DNA of 44,847 bases, from the NCBI GenBank assembly GCA_902634695.1, contig CACPLE010000006.1, positions 1 through 44,847 of the forward strand, in the 5' to 3' direction. The notes under the pieces are model-generated. The model worked only from the letters and a program-made list of their open reading frames with translations. It had not been told where the DNA came from and searched no databases. The position numbers and the translations under genes are program-made. The stretch is from an uncultured Pelagibacteraceae bacterium (GTDB lineage Bacteria > Pseudomonadota > Alphaproteobacteria > Pelagibacterales > Pelagibacteraceae). Shown here piece after piece: positions 33,680 through 42,432 of this stretch (the stretch's first letter is position 1; every line of letters begins with the position of its first letter).

Positions 33680-34463
33680 AATTTTGATCAACAAATAATT
33701 CTATAACTTTATTAAATTCTTCTGCGCATTCTATATTACATAGATGCTTACCATTTTTTATTTCTATAAACTTTGCTGCTTTGATTTTTTCACTTAAATT
33801 TTTTGCCATATCTGTTGTTGATCCTAAGTCATGTTGTCCAGTAGTTACAAGTGTATTTACGTTAATATTATTAAGGATTTTGTCATCATCATCATAATTT
33901 ACAAAAAGTTTGTAAGCTTTTAGTATATTATTGAGGTCATTTTCTTTAAGCATTGAATATATTTTTTCATATGTTTCCTTGTTTTTCTTAATGAAATCAT
34001 CTGAAAACCATCTTCTCAAGGCTCTGTCCTGCGAAGTTGGTCTACTTGTTTTAATTAATTCAAACCTATTTTGAACCACTCTTTTTTGTTCTTCTGATCT
34101 TTTATAAATAGATCCATGAAGAACTAACGAGCTTAGCTTGTCTCCATGTGTGGCTGCAAAATGCCTAGCAATAAGTGAGCCCAAAGAAAAGCCAACTAGA
34201 TGGATTTTATTGATTTCTAGTTCTTTAATCAGGTTAAGCAATTGTTTAGTAAAATCTTCAAAATTTAATTGAGTTTTTTGCAATGGAGTCTTTCCATGAC
34301 CAATTAAATCATATGTAATAATATTATGATCTTTAAAAAATTTTATTTGATCACTCCAAATTTCTTTGGTTAAACCAACTCCATGTATGAAAACAATGGG
34401 ATTTGATTCATTTTCTTTTTTAAACTCATAGTTGGTTTTGTATTTTTCTGAAGTAGTAGGCAT
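33666..34463 (-). CDS. Alpha/beta hydrolase
   Basis: 265 residues, no signal peptide. The oxyanion motif is 'IVFIHGVGLTKEIW', the nucleophile elbow 'LVGFSLGSLIAR' (Ser), the acid 'VTTGQHDLGST' (Asp) and the base 'IKNGKHLCNIE' (His). The size and pattern resemble 3-oxoadipate enol-lactonase (PcaD) and related C-C or ester hydrolases. It sits between DUF1185 and aldehyde dehydrogenase genes in a leftward operon headed by a flavin monooxygenase, so it likely hydrolyses an intermediate made by that enzyme. Confidence 0.88.
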   Translation of the reverse strand: MPTTSEKYKTNYEFKKENESNPIVFIHGVGLTKEIWSDQIKFFKDHNIITYDLIGHGKTPLQKTQLNFEDFTKQLLNLIKELEINKIHLVGFSLGSLIARHFAATHGDKLSSLVLHGSIYKRSEEQKRVVQNRFELIKTSRPTSQDRALRRWFSDDFIKKNKETYEKIYSMLKENDLNNILKAYKLFVNYDDDDKILNNINVNTLVTTGQHDLGSTTDMAKNLSEKIKAAKFIEIKNGKHLCNIECAEEFNKVIELFVDQNYDEA

Positions 34464-34471
34464 AGATTTTT

Positions 34472-35056
34472 CTAGGATTTTAATCCCATTTCTTTCATAT
34501 CTTGGTATCTATCACCCGTCCTTGCATGGGCTCGACCACTAGAAGCGCCACCAATTGCTATAACAATTTCATCATCAAATGGTGCATCATGAATTGTAAA
34601 TTCATGAGTTAAATAATAAGGCCTTAAACCGGAATCTTTTTTATGCATCATAGGGATAGATATTTTAGACCCAGCTGGACCTCTTGTATTTGTAAAACTT
34701 AAATAAGAAGTTCCACCAACCGCTTCTCTAAATTTGTTTCCAAATCTCAATGTGTGTATAAAAGCAGAAGCATGTTCGATTTCTCCTGAAAGACCCACGA
34801 TACCTGCTTTTCCATAAGCCAAAATCTTATCTGGCGAACCTATTTCTTTAATTAATTCTGGAACTAAAATGTCACCTAGTTTTGGTGCAAGGTCTAAAAT
34901 TACTGGTTTTAAATCTTCAACAAAACTTTTTCCAGCCCAAGGATTTTGTATTACTGCAGCAACAGAAACTAACAAAACAGGTTCTTTTGCTTTTTTTCCA
35001 CCTTCAATAAATGTTTTATCTACAAATTTAACAAATTTTCTTAGTTTTAATTCCAT
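34472..35056 (-). CDS. DUF1185 (amino acid synthesis family) protein
   Basis: 194 residues from the ATG at 35056, which overlaps the monooxygenase stop as TGATG. Recognisable blocks are 'VLLVSVAAVIQNPWAGKSFV', 'AYGKAGIVGLSGEIEHASAF', 'LRFGNKFREAVGGTSYLSF', 'NTRGPAG' and the C-terminal 'IAIGGASSGRAHARTGDRY'. This family has known structures but no established reaction; it is commonly found beside luciferase-like monooxygenases and hydrolases, as here. It may act on a ring-opened or amide intermediate of the same catabolic route. Family call is firm, function open. Confidence 0.85.
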   Translation of the reverse strand: MELKLRKFVKFVDKTFIEGGKKAKEPVLLVSVAAVIQNPWAGKSFVEDLKPVILDLAPKLGDILVPELIKEIGSPDKILAYGKAGIVGLSGEIEHASAFIHTLRFGNKFREAVGGTSYLSFTNTRGPAGSKISIPMMHKKDSGLRPYYLTHEFTIHDAPFDDEIVIAIGGASSGRAHARTGDRYQDMKEMGLKS

Positions 35057-36222
35057 CAACTTGCTCTTTGAATATTTGATTTATCATTATTAATTCTTGG
35101 AATAACTTCATCATTAAATAATTTAATACTTCTCATACAATCTTCATGCTTAACTCCAGGAAAATTTGACCAAACTTGTAAATTTTGAAGATTTAATTCT
35201 GATTGAAGCTCTTTTATTTTGCTTACTACATAATCAGGGGTTCCAAACAATAAATTTCTTTTATGTAAAAAATCATAGTTTAGAAGATCTAATTTATTTT
35301 TTGTTTCAGGTAATTTTTCATCTGGATCCATGTGATTTCCTAATCCCCTCCAGTGACACACCCATCTCATGTAATTAATAATATGTTCTCCTGCAAGTTT
35401 TTCAGCTTCTTCCATTGTTTCAGCTACAAACATATCTCTAACTAAACAAATTCCTTCTCCTAATGGTACGTCTCTATTTTCAGCTTTTGATTTTGCTTCT
35501 TTGTAAATTTCAAAACGTTTTTTTAAAGCTTTAACCGTAGGGATCCACATAATTGTATTCAAACCATTTAAACCAGCCCACTGTATAGATCTTTCACCAT
35601 CTACTACTTGCCAGATAGGTGGATATGGTTTTTGTAATGGTTTAGGCACAATGCTGATTTTTTTTATTTCATTTGTATTAGTATCTAAAAATTCTTCACT
35701 AGGTGGACTCATATCATGTTGCCAAATAAAATTTGGAGCTGGATAAGTATAAAATTCACCTTTATGGCTAAAGAACTTTTCAGTCCATGCTTTTTTTATA
35801 ATTTTTAAGGTTTCTTCAAATAATCTAAAATTTTTTGCCTGGTCTTTAAGGTCTGATTCAACGTTCATATTTATAGCTTCTCTACCATACACACCTCTTC
35901 CAATTCCAAAATCAACACGTCCTTTAGACATGTGATCTAACATTGCGACATCTTCAGCTAATCTTATAGGATTATGAAAAGTTATAACACTACAAGCTTG
36001 ACCAATCCTAATTTGATTTGTTCTTGCGGCAGCATCAGAACACATTAATAATGGATTAGGACAAGACTCCATTCCTTCATGGTTAAAGTGGTGTTCAGTG
36101 AACCAAATTGAATTCCATTTATTTTGGTCGCAATATCTTGTTATTTCTCTAGCCTCTTCTAGGATTTGAGTATAAGATTTTTTATTCCAGTTTGTGGTAT
36201 TACAAAAGTATCCAAACTTCAT
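35056..36222 (-). CDS. LLM-class flavin-dependent monooxygenase
   Basis: 388 residues of the bacterial luciferase family. Seen: 'MKFGYFCNTTNWNKKSYTQI', 'WFTEHHFNHEGMESCPNPLL', 'GQACSVITFHNPIRLAEDVA', 'LDHMSKGRVDFGIGRGVYGRE' and 'LFGTPDYVVSKIKEL'. Such enzymes use reduced FMN and oxygen to oxidise or cleave small molecules. A strong ribosome site, AAGGAG (36228-36233), precedes the ATG. It is first in a tightly linked leftward operon (monooxygenase, DUF1185, hydrolase, aldehyde dehydrogenase, EamA permease) that looks like a full catabolic set for one imported compound. No flavin reductase is nearby. Confidence 0.92.
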   Translation of the reverse strand: MKFGYFCNTTNWNKKSYTQILEEAREITRYCDQNKWNSIWFTEHHFNHEGMESCPNPLLMCSDAAARTNQIRIGQACSVITFHNPIRLAEDVAMLDHMSKGRVDFGIGRGVYGREAINMNVESDLKDQAKNFRLFEETLKIIKKAWTEKFFSHKGEFYTYPAPNFIWQHDMSPPSEEFLDTNTNEIKKISIVPKPLQKPYPPIWQVVDGERSIQWAGLNGLNTIMWIPTVKALKKRFEIYKEAKSKAENRDVPLGEGICLVRDMFVAETMEEAEKLAGEHIINYMRWVCHWRGLGNHMDPDEKLPETKNKLDLLNYDFLHKRNLLFGTPDYVVSKIKELQSELNLQNLQVWSNFPGVKHEDCMRSIKLFNDEVIPRINNDKSNIQRAS

Positions 36223-36244
36223 ATATGCTCCTTAATAAAATAAC

Positions 36245-36297
36245 TTAAAGGACCTATCCCACTTTCGCATCGGAAATAACGACGAGTTATGTATCTC
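36245..36297 (-). promoter_or_regulatory. GC-richer leader segment upstream of the monooxygenase operon
   Basis: This 53-base block is visibly richer in G and C than its surroundings. It contains a 5-bp stem (ATAAC 36276-36280 with GTTAT 36286-36290, 5-base loop) and short complementary GGA/TCC pieces. It lies between a stop codon and the AAGGAG site of the next gene. A cis-acting RNA or operator is possible; I cannot match it to a known riboswitch. Confidence 0.3.
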
Positions 36298-36314
36298 TTT
36301 ATTTTTAGATATTA

Positions 36315-37289
36315 TTATTCTTGCCTTTGATATTCAATGAATTTTTTTAAAGATTGATTAAGGAATTTTTCATAAATTAGTCCACTATTATTTGTCTTAG
36401 AGTTATTTAAAAAAGATTCATTCATTTTAAAATCATATGAAGGTTCAAAAAAGAAAGGTATAGACATTCTTTTTGTTTTATTCCAAAGCACTCTATGGTT
36501 TGTAGCTTTAAATTTACCTTTACTTAAAAACTCAAGAGCTCTTCCAGTGTTTACTACTAAAGCTTTTTTATCAAATGGCACATTATACCATTTTTTGTTT
36601 TTTCTATTTTGAACTTGCAAACCTCCCTTTTTATCTTGATAAAGTATTGTAAATATTCCACTATCAACATGAGTTTCGCATCCTAAAGCAACCCCATCTT
36701 GTTTAGAAACTTCTACAGGACTAGTTTGATTTGGATAATAGTTAAACCTTAGAGTGCTTAAAGTTTTAAGCCTTGAAAAAACTTTTTTAGAACCATTGAT
36801 GTCTTTGTTATAGAGTTTTATGATACTTTTAAATAATATTTCACCCAAATTAAATATTTCATCAAAATAATTTGATAATATTTTAATTGATTTTTTATTT
36901 ATAGATTTATTTAAATTTAAATATTCAACATATTGGTTTTTGATAGATTTTGCATATTTTTTTGTAACTTTTAAATCCCCAATATCTAAACCTTCTTTTC
37001 CGTTTACATCATTAGGAAAATAACCTCTATAAATATTTTTATTTTTAGAATTCCATTTATTTGGCGCAAGTTTTCTTTTGTTTTTTTCAGATGAACTAAA
37101 GAATTTGCTACCTACATTGCAAATATTTTTAATATTTTTTTGACTAATGCCATGTCCTGTGATTTGAAAAAAACCAATATTAATACAGGCTTTTTTAATT
37201 TTATTTATCGTATTAATAGATTTTGAAGACTCAAAACCATTTTTTATTATTGAGGAGATATTAATTGTAGGAATTATATTTTTAGACAT
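36315..37289 (-). CDS. 2-oxoglutarate/Fe(II) oxygenase, isopenicillin-N-synthase family
   Basis: 324 residues. The N-terminal DIOX_N region has 'IGFFQITGHGIS'. The C-terminal jelly roll carries the iron facial triad (His and Asp in 'CETHVDSG', His in 'KATNHRVLW') and the 2-oxoglutarate-binding 'RMSIPFFFEP'. The family includes isopenicillin N synthase, plant hormone oxidases and the ethylene-forming/arginine-oxidising enzyme. The stop is followed by the leader of the monooxygenase operon; upstream lie an EamA permease (no gap) and an amidinotransferase, suggesting a guanidino-type substrate, which is inference. Unusually lysine- and asparagine-rich. Confidence 0.87.
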   Translation of the reverse strand: MSKNIIPTINISSIIKNGFESSKSINTINKIKKACINIGFFQITGHGISQKNIKNICNVGSKFFSSSEKNKRKLAPNKWNSKNKNIYRGYFPNDVNGKEGLDIGDLKVTKKYAKSIKNQYVEYLNLNKSINKKSIKILSNYFDEIFNLGEILFKSIIKLYNKDINGSKKVFSRLKTLSTLRFNYYPNQTSPVEVSKQDGVALGCETHVDSGIFTILYQDKKGGLQVQNRKNKKWYNVPFDKKALVVNTGRALEFLSKGKFKATNHRVLWNKTKRMSIPFFFEPSYDFKMNESFLNNSKTNNSGLIYEKFLNQSLKKFIEYQRQE

Positions 37290-38240
37290 TTATCTTAGAG
37301 GTTTTTCTGTAGCTATAGACTGATCTTGAGCTTTTTCTCGAATGAAAATATAAATACCGCTTGATACAATTATTAATATTCCTATTACAGTAGTTAAACT
37401 TGGTATTTCTTTAAAGTAAAACCAGCCTATTAATGATGACCATAATAATATTGAATATTCAAAAGGAGAGACTACCGCAGGCGAAGCTATGCTATAAGCT
37501 GAGAATAAAAGAAGAAAAGCAAGTGTTGCTGTAATTCCGGTTGTGACCATAAATAAAATACTAGATTCTAAATCTACAAACCACTCTCTAAAGATAAATT
37601 GAGAAGCTGGATGATTTGATGTGTTGTATTGTCCATCACCAATAATAAAATAAAATACAGAACTAATAATTATTGCCCCAATATAAAAAGCGAATGTTTG
37701 AGTATAAACATTGTCTTTATCTGAGGTTTTCTTAATTATTATCATTGATAACGAATAACAGAATGCACATAAAATAGGCAATAAACTTAAATAGTTAAAA
37801 TCATTAAAATCAGGGTTTAAAGTTATATACACTCCAATAAAACCTACAGCTATTGCAGCCCATCTTCTCGGTCCTACTTCTTCTTTTAAAAAAAAATGTG
37901 CAAATATTGTAATTAGAAAAGGAGTAACAAAAAATAAAGCAGTAGCAGTGCTAAGAGGTAAGACAGCTAAAGAAACATAAAAAGAACTAAAACCAAAAAA
38001 GAATAGTATTACACGCAATAAAGTTAGTAACGGGTATTGACTTTTAAATATTACAGGTTTTTTTGTTAATCTTAAAAATATTAAAATAAGTATAAAGCTT
38101 ACTATAGTTCTTATTAAATAAACTTCATAAAGTGACACAAAGCTATAGATGTGTTTCATAATCCCGTCTTGCACTGAAAAAACCAACATGGCTAAAAGTA
38201 TTAGGATTATTCCTCTAGGATTATTATTTTTTGAAGCCAT
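37290..38240 (-). CDS. EamA/DMT-family permease
   Basis: 316 residues, ten helices in two EamA halves (about 9-140 and 150-300). Cues are 'LAMLVFSVQDGIMKHI', 'LAVLPLSTATALFFVTPFLI' and, in the second half, 'PILCAFCYSLSMIIIKK' and 'ASPAVVSPFEYSILLWSSLI'. This is the RhaT/YdcZ-like group often annotated as S-adenosylmethionine or metabolite carriers; substrate is not evident. It lies between the amidinotransferase gene (18-base gap) and the 2-oxoglutarate oxygenase gene (no gap), so it probably moves a substrate or product of that pair. Confidence 0.86.
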   Translation of the reverse strand: MASKNNNPRGIILILLAMLVFSVQDGIMKHIYSFVSLYEVYLIRTIVSFILILIFLRLTKKPVIFKSQYPLLTLLRVILFFFGFSSFYVSLAVLPLSTATALFFVTPFLITIFAHFFLKEEVGPRRWAAIAVGFIGVYITLNPDFNDFNYLSLLPILCAFCYSLSMIIIKKTSDKDNVYTQTFAFYIGAIIISSVFYFIIGDGQYNTSNHPASQFIFREWFVDLESSILFMVTTGITATLAFLLLFSAYSIASPAVVSPFEYSILLWSSLIGWFYFKEIPSLTTVIGILIIVSSGIYIFIREKAQDQSIATEKPLR

Positions 38241-38258
38241 TCGCTTCTATATCACAAA

Positions 38259-39368
38259 CTATTGTTTAGGAAAATAATCTTGTAAATCACCTTCTCTGTA
38301 AACATCTGTAGTACTACAATGCAAACTTCCACCAAAGCCATAAGCTTCTCTAAAATCTATAGGCAAAACTTCCATGCCTAGTTTATCAAGTTGTTCAGCT
38401 TGATATACTTCACTTTTCTCTACACATACTGTTTTTGGATCTAAAACCAAAATATTCATTGATAACCATATTGAATAATAAGTTAGAGGAGGAGGAGAGT
38501 TATGTGCTGGTTGTGCTGCTTCAATAATTTCCCAACCGTTATCCTCAAAAAGTTTTCTTTGTTCTTTTGGAAGTTTTCTTACAGGGTTATTTAATATTAG
38601 ACCAGGTCTGATTGGCGTAAAAGTTGCATCTATATGAATAGGGTAAGGATCTCCTGGAAAATTTACAGTATGAACACGATGATCAGGAAAATGTCTTTTT
38701 AACCAGTCAATACCTTTTAAATTTGTTGTAAAACCATGTTGAACAATTAAATCTTTACCAAATCTTAATATATCAGCGGCATCGAAAAGAGGCTCTTCTT
38801 CAGTTGTTACAAAGTATTTTTTTTCAGCCCATTCCAACCGTTGTTCAATGCTTACCTCATCAGATAAATAATTTTTATGATAATCTTTATCTGTCAATCT
38901 AGGTTTAGGAGCAGATTCATGTTTCATACCCGGGTCTTCTATAAAGTATTGTTGTATCAATGGTCTATAAGCTAAATATTCAAACCATCGGCAACGAAAG
39001 CTCATAGTTGCTTCTAACATTTCTTTTCCAACAGTAATAATTACATCTCTAGATGGCATACATCCAAACATGTGTTCTGCTTTCCAGTCGGGCGTAGCAA
39101 TTTTTTGATCAAATTTTAAAGGAGTTGGTCTATCAACTCTTATCCCTCTTTTCTCTAATGTTTTTACAAATTTATCTAAAAGTTCATTTGATCTATCTAT
39201 AGAATCTTGAGTTCTTCTGCCATGTTTTCCTTTCATAACCGAATCTGGTGGAATTTTTACATCTACGGCAGGTTCAGGTGCAGGTATACAACAATTATCT
39301 GCTCTACCGACGATTACATGTTTTAGCGGATCCCATTCATTCCAACTTTTAACAATAGTTTTTTTCAT
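38259..39368 (-). CDS. Glycine/inosamine-type amidinotransferase
   Basis: 369 residues of the arginine:glycine amidinotransferase family. The catalytic triad is visible: Asp in 'LFDAADILRFGKD', His in 'PIHIDATFTPIRPG' and the nucleophilic Cys in 'GGSLHCSTTDVYREG'. Other family blocks are 'NEWDPLKHVIVGRAD' and 'MFGCMPSRDVIIT'. The enzyme transfers the amidino group of arginine to an amine acceptor such as glycine, releasing ornithine. Length is near that of human AGAT without its targeting region. The following permease and 2-oxoglutarate oxygenase may export or modify the guanidino product. The short upstream gap (39369-39423) is AT-rich. Confidence 0.92.
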   Translation of the reverse strand: MKKTIVKSWNEWDPLKHVIVGRADNCCIPAPEPAVDVKIPPDSVMKGKHGRRTQDSIDRSNELLDKFVKTLEKRGIRVDRPTPLKFDQKIATPDWKAEHMFGCMPSRDVIITVGKEMLEATMSFRCRWFEYLAYRPLIQQYFIEDPGMKHESAPKPRLTDKDYHKNYLSDEVSIEQRLEWAEKKYFVTTEEEPLFDAADILRFGKDLIVQHGFTTNLKGIDWLKRHFPDHRVHTVNFPGDPYPIHIDATFTPIRPGLILNNPVRKLPKEQRKLFEDNGWEIIEAAQPAHNSPPPLTYYSIWLSMNILVLDPKTVCVEKSEVYQAEQLDKLGMEVLPIDFREAYGFGGSLHCSTTDVYREGDLQDYFPKQ

Positions 39369-39423
39369 ATTATTAAAATAAATAATTTAATTTATATATA
39401 TTTTCAATAATTATAATTTTTTC

Positions 39424-41006
39424 TTAATTTAAAATAAGATCAGAGGCTTTTTCAGCAATCATAAGGGTAGGGGCATTTAAATTCGCACTTGGAATTTCTG
39501 GCATCACAGAAGCATCTACTACTCTTAAATTTTGTATTCCTTTAACTTTTAAACTCTCATCAACCACAGCCATTTCATCTACACCCATTTTACAAGTTCC
39601 ACATGGGTGATAAGCTGTTTCCGCCTTAGATCTTATATATTCGTTTAATTCTTCATCAGTTCGTTTGTCAGAACCTGGTCCAACCTCATTACCAGAATGT
39701 TTTTCTAAAGAAGGTTGTGCTAAAATTTTTCTCGCAACATGAATGCATTCTCGTGTTTGTCTTAGATCGTCTTCGTGTTCTAAATAATTAAATAATATTT
39801 TTGGATAATCGTAAGGATCAGAAGAATTAAGTCTAATAGATCCTCTGCTTTTAGGATGATTAGGACTTGCGTGTAATTGATAACCATGAGAACTAGGATT
39901 AACCAAACCATGATCAATAACAAATGATGGAAAAAAATGAAATTGAATGTTTGCTATTTCACGTTCCGGAGAAGATTTAGCAAATCCTCCAGCTTCCAAA
40001 TATGACTGTGAGCAAGGACCAGACTTAGATAAAAAACCACTGAATTCCAGCTAAAACTTTTGGAATTAACTTTGTATATGTGTAAAGAGTATCTGGAGTT
40101 TTGCATTCTTGCATAATGTATGTTTCCAAATGATCTTGAAGATTTTTTCCAACTCCTTTTACATCGTTTACAACTGTAATTCCTTTTTCTTTTAAATGAT
40201 TTGCATCACCAATTCCTGAAAGCATTAACAATTGTGGTGAATTAATTGAACCTCCACTTAATATTATTTCTTTTTCTGCATAAACTTTTTCAAGTTTATT
40301 TTTAATTTTTACTTCAATACCAATGGCTTTTTTCCCATCAAAAATAATTCTTTCAACAAATGAATTAGAAAAAATATTTAAATTTTTTCTTTTTTTTGCA
40401 GGATTCAAATAGTATTTTGTTGCACTTGCTCTTTGACCTTTATGAATTGTTGTATCAAACATACCAAATCCTTCTTGCTCTTCCCCATTCATATCGGGAT
40501 TAATAGCATGTCCTGCTTCAGAAGCTGAATTTATAAAAGCTTTAAATAGAGGATTGTCATTTTTTGATTGATTAACTGGAAGCGGACCCAGCGAACCTCT
40601 ATATTGGTTTTCTCCTCCTGACCATGTTTCAATTTTTTTTAAAATAAGGTAGAACTTTTTCGTAAGACCAAGATTTTAATCCAAAGTTTTCCCATCTTTC
40701 ATAATCATTTCTATTACCTCTTACAAAAACCATTCCGTTATGAGCAGAGCAACCTCCAATCATTTTACCTCTTGGACAAAATAATCTTCTATTGTTTAAA
40801 TATGGCTCAGGTTCAGAATAATATTTCCAATTATATTTTGGATCATGCATCGTATAAAGTAAAGCAAGTGGCATTTTAACTTTCCAAATATCACTTGAAC
40901 CACCAGCTTCAAAGACAGCAACTTTATTTTTTTGATCTTCAGACAGTCTATTTGAAAGGACACATCCAGCTGAACCTGCTCCAATTATTATATAATCAAA
41001 TTTCAT
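39424..41006 (-). pseudogene. GMC oxidoreductase (choline dehydrogenase-like) with two frameshifts
   Basis: Three pieces together make a full-length GMC flavoprotein (about 527 codons). The N-piece (40629-41006) has the FAD site 'YIIIGAGSAGCVLSNRL' and 'RGKMIGGCSAHNGMVFVRG'. The middle piece (40025 to about 40630) has 'SGGSINSPQLLMLSGIG'. The C-piece (39424 to about 40035) has 'YHPCGTCKMG' and the end 'NLNAPTLMIAEKASDLIL'. Removing one base from an 8-A run near 40632-40639 restores 'KKIETWSGGENQYRGSLGPL', and removing one T from a 6-T run near 40031-40036 restores 'WFLSKSGPCSQSYLEAGG'. Everything else is conserved. Either homopolymer sequencing errors or a recent knockout. It overlaps the HD oxygenase gene by 4 bases. 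Confidence 0.88.
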
Positions 41007-41542
41007 AATAGATTTGAATTTAGTAAATTTTTGTAATCATTAATATCTTTCATTTTGATACCTGTTTTTTTTGCTGCTTCATCAAATTTTCTAAGTTTAA
41101 TAGCATCATCAAAATATTTTTCATGTTCAAATTTTTCTGCTTCTTCTTCGCTCATTACACCACCTTGTAAATGTAAACTGACTTTAGAAGCTTGAGAGAG
41201 TATATTGAAATATTTTTTATTTCTTGCCAAATATCTTTTTGCCTTAACGTGAATTTTTATTGGTTCAACAACACTTTTTTTAAAATACTTTTTAAGATAT
41301 AGATAAGCAACATCTTCGTGTTTTCCATCTTCTTTTTTGTTTACCAGTTGATCAGGGTCATCTAAAATAAAATGACCATAATCATGAAGCAAAGAAGCAC
41401 ATACCAAACCTGAGGAACATTTATTTTTTTCAGCAAGCATTGCAGACTGGATCATGTGTTCGGTCATTGTTACTTTCTCCCCAATATAAAGAGACTTATT
41501 GGTTTTATAGTTTTTAATTATTTTTTCTATTATTGAGCTCAA
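41003..41542 (-). CDS. HD-domain oxygenase, PhnZ/TmpB-like
   Basis: 179 residues. Beyond the HD pattern (His29, His53-Asp54 in 'SLLHDYGHF', His57, His75-Glu76, His98, Lys102) it has Tyr19-x-x-Glu22 in 'LYIGEKVT', the Y-x-x-E motif I associate with PhnZ-type mixed-valent diiron oxygenases, plus 'KIHVKAKRYLA' and 'SLHLQGGVMSEEEAEKFE'. PhnZ and TmpB cleave the C-P bond of hydroxylated aminophosphonates. The adjoining upstream TauD dioxygenase could supply the hydroxylated substrate. The start is TTG directly after the TauD stop; the first ATG (Met26) would delete the Y-x-x-E motif. Confidence 0.82.
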   Translation of the reverse strand: MSSIIEKIIKNYKTNKSLYIGEKVTMTEHMIQSAMLAEKNKCSSGLVCASLLHDYGHFILDDPDQLVNKKEDGKHEDVAYLYLKKYFKKSVVEPIKIHVKAKRYLARNKKYFNILSQASKVSLHLQGGVMSEEEAEKFEHEKYFDDAIKLRKFDEAAKKTGIKMKDINDYKNLLNSNLL

Positions 41543-42376
41543 TTAAATTGGAATATCTCCTTCTATAGCTATTCTATCCATAATTCTTTTATATCCAAGA
41601 CCTCTTCCAGGATAAAAATCTGCAATTGCAAAATGAATAACACTTCTATTGTCCCAAATGCATACAGTATTTTCAGTCCAGGTAAATCTGCAAGTTAATT
41701 CAAGTCTTGCCTGATGTTCAAAAATTTTATTTAAAATTTCATCACTTTCTTCTTTATCTAAACCGATAATTTTTTTTGTATAAGTCCAATTAACAAACAA
41801 TATCTTTTTTCCAGTTTCGGGATGTGTTCTAACTATTGGATGTTCATTTGAATATGCATCGTAATTTCTTTTTTTATTTACTTCCATATGTTTGTAGTCG
41901 TCTACGAAAAACTCAGCACCTAGAGAGCTATGTACAGCTTTTTTATCTTTTATTTTTTCTTTAATTTTCTCATCTAAGGTGTCCCAAGCTAGCTCCATGT
42001 TGGAAAAACATGTGTCGCCACCAACAGGAGGTATTTTTAATGATTTTAATATTACTGCCTTAGTTGGTTTTTCATTATAACTGACATCACTGTGCCAGTT
42101 TTCTCCCCATTGGTTTTTTTCTTCTTCACCTTTAATTATTCTAACTATTTCTGGATGCTTATCTAGACCTTTAACATAAGCATGAGTTTCTATCGGTCCA
42201 AATTTTTCACCTAAAGCAATTTGTTCTTCATTCGTGATCGGCTGGTTTCTGAAAAAAATAACTTTATGTTCTAGTAGTAAATCATTAATTTTTTTAAAAT
42301 TTTCATCTGAAGTATCTTTAAGGTCAATACCAGTAACTTCAGCACCTAAGGCCCCTGATAGTAATTTTATTTCCAT
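41543..42376 (-). CDS. TauD/TfdA-family 2-oxoglutarate dioxygenase
   Basis: 277 residues, normal TauD length. Iron ligands are His and Asp in 'NWHSDVSYNEKPT' and the distal His in 'DNRSVIHFAIADFYPG'; the 2-oxoglutarate Arg lies in 'GYKRIMDRIAIEG'. The N-terminus 'GALGAEVTGIDL' is typical. These enzymes hydroxylate carbon next to sulfonate, carboxylate, phosphonate or ammonium groups. Because an HD oxygenase of PhnZ type follows without a gap, a phosphonate substrate is a good guess; a quaternary-amine acid such as gamma-butyrobetaine is the alternative, given the thioesterase and BKACE genes nearby. Confidence 0.92.
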   Translation of the reverse strand: MEIKLLSGALGAEVTGIDLKDTSDENFKKINDLLLEHKVIFFRNQPITNEEQIALGEKFGPIETHAYVKGLDKHPEIVRIIKGEEEKNQWGENWHSDVSYNEKPTKAVILKSLKIPPVGGDTCFSNMELAWDTLDEKIKEKIKDKKAVHSSLGAEFFVDDYKHMEVNKKRNYDAYSNEHPIVRTHPETGKKILFVNWTYTKKIIGLDKEESDEILNKIFEHQARLELTCRFTWTENTVCIWDNRSVIHFAIADFYPGRGLGYKRIMDRIAIEGDIPI

Positions 42377-42432
42377 AATCAGACATTACATCTGCGTTGT
42401 ATTTTTGTCATTAATTTTAATTTGTTTAAAGA

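Noticed and set aside
36245-36297. Guanidine-II (mini-ykkC) riboswitch or tRNA-like element
   Set aside because: Only one small hairpin with an ACGA-containing loop is present, and on the strand opposite to the downstream gene. The second ACGR hairpin and any tRNA fold or TTCRA arm are missing.
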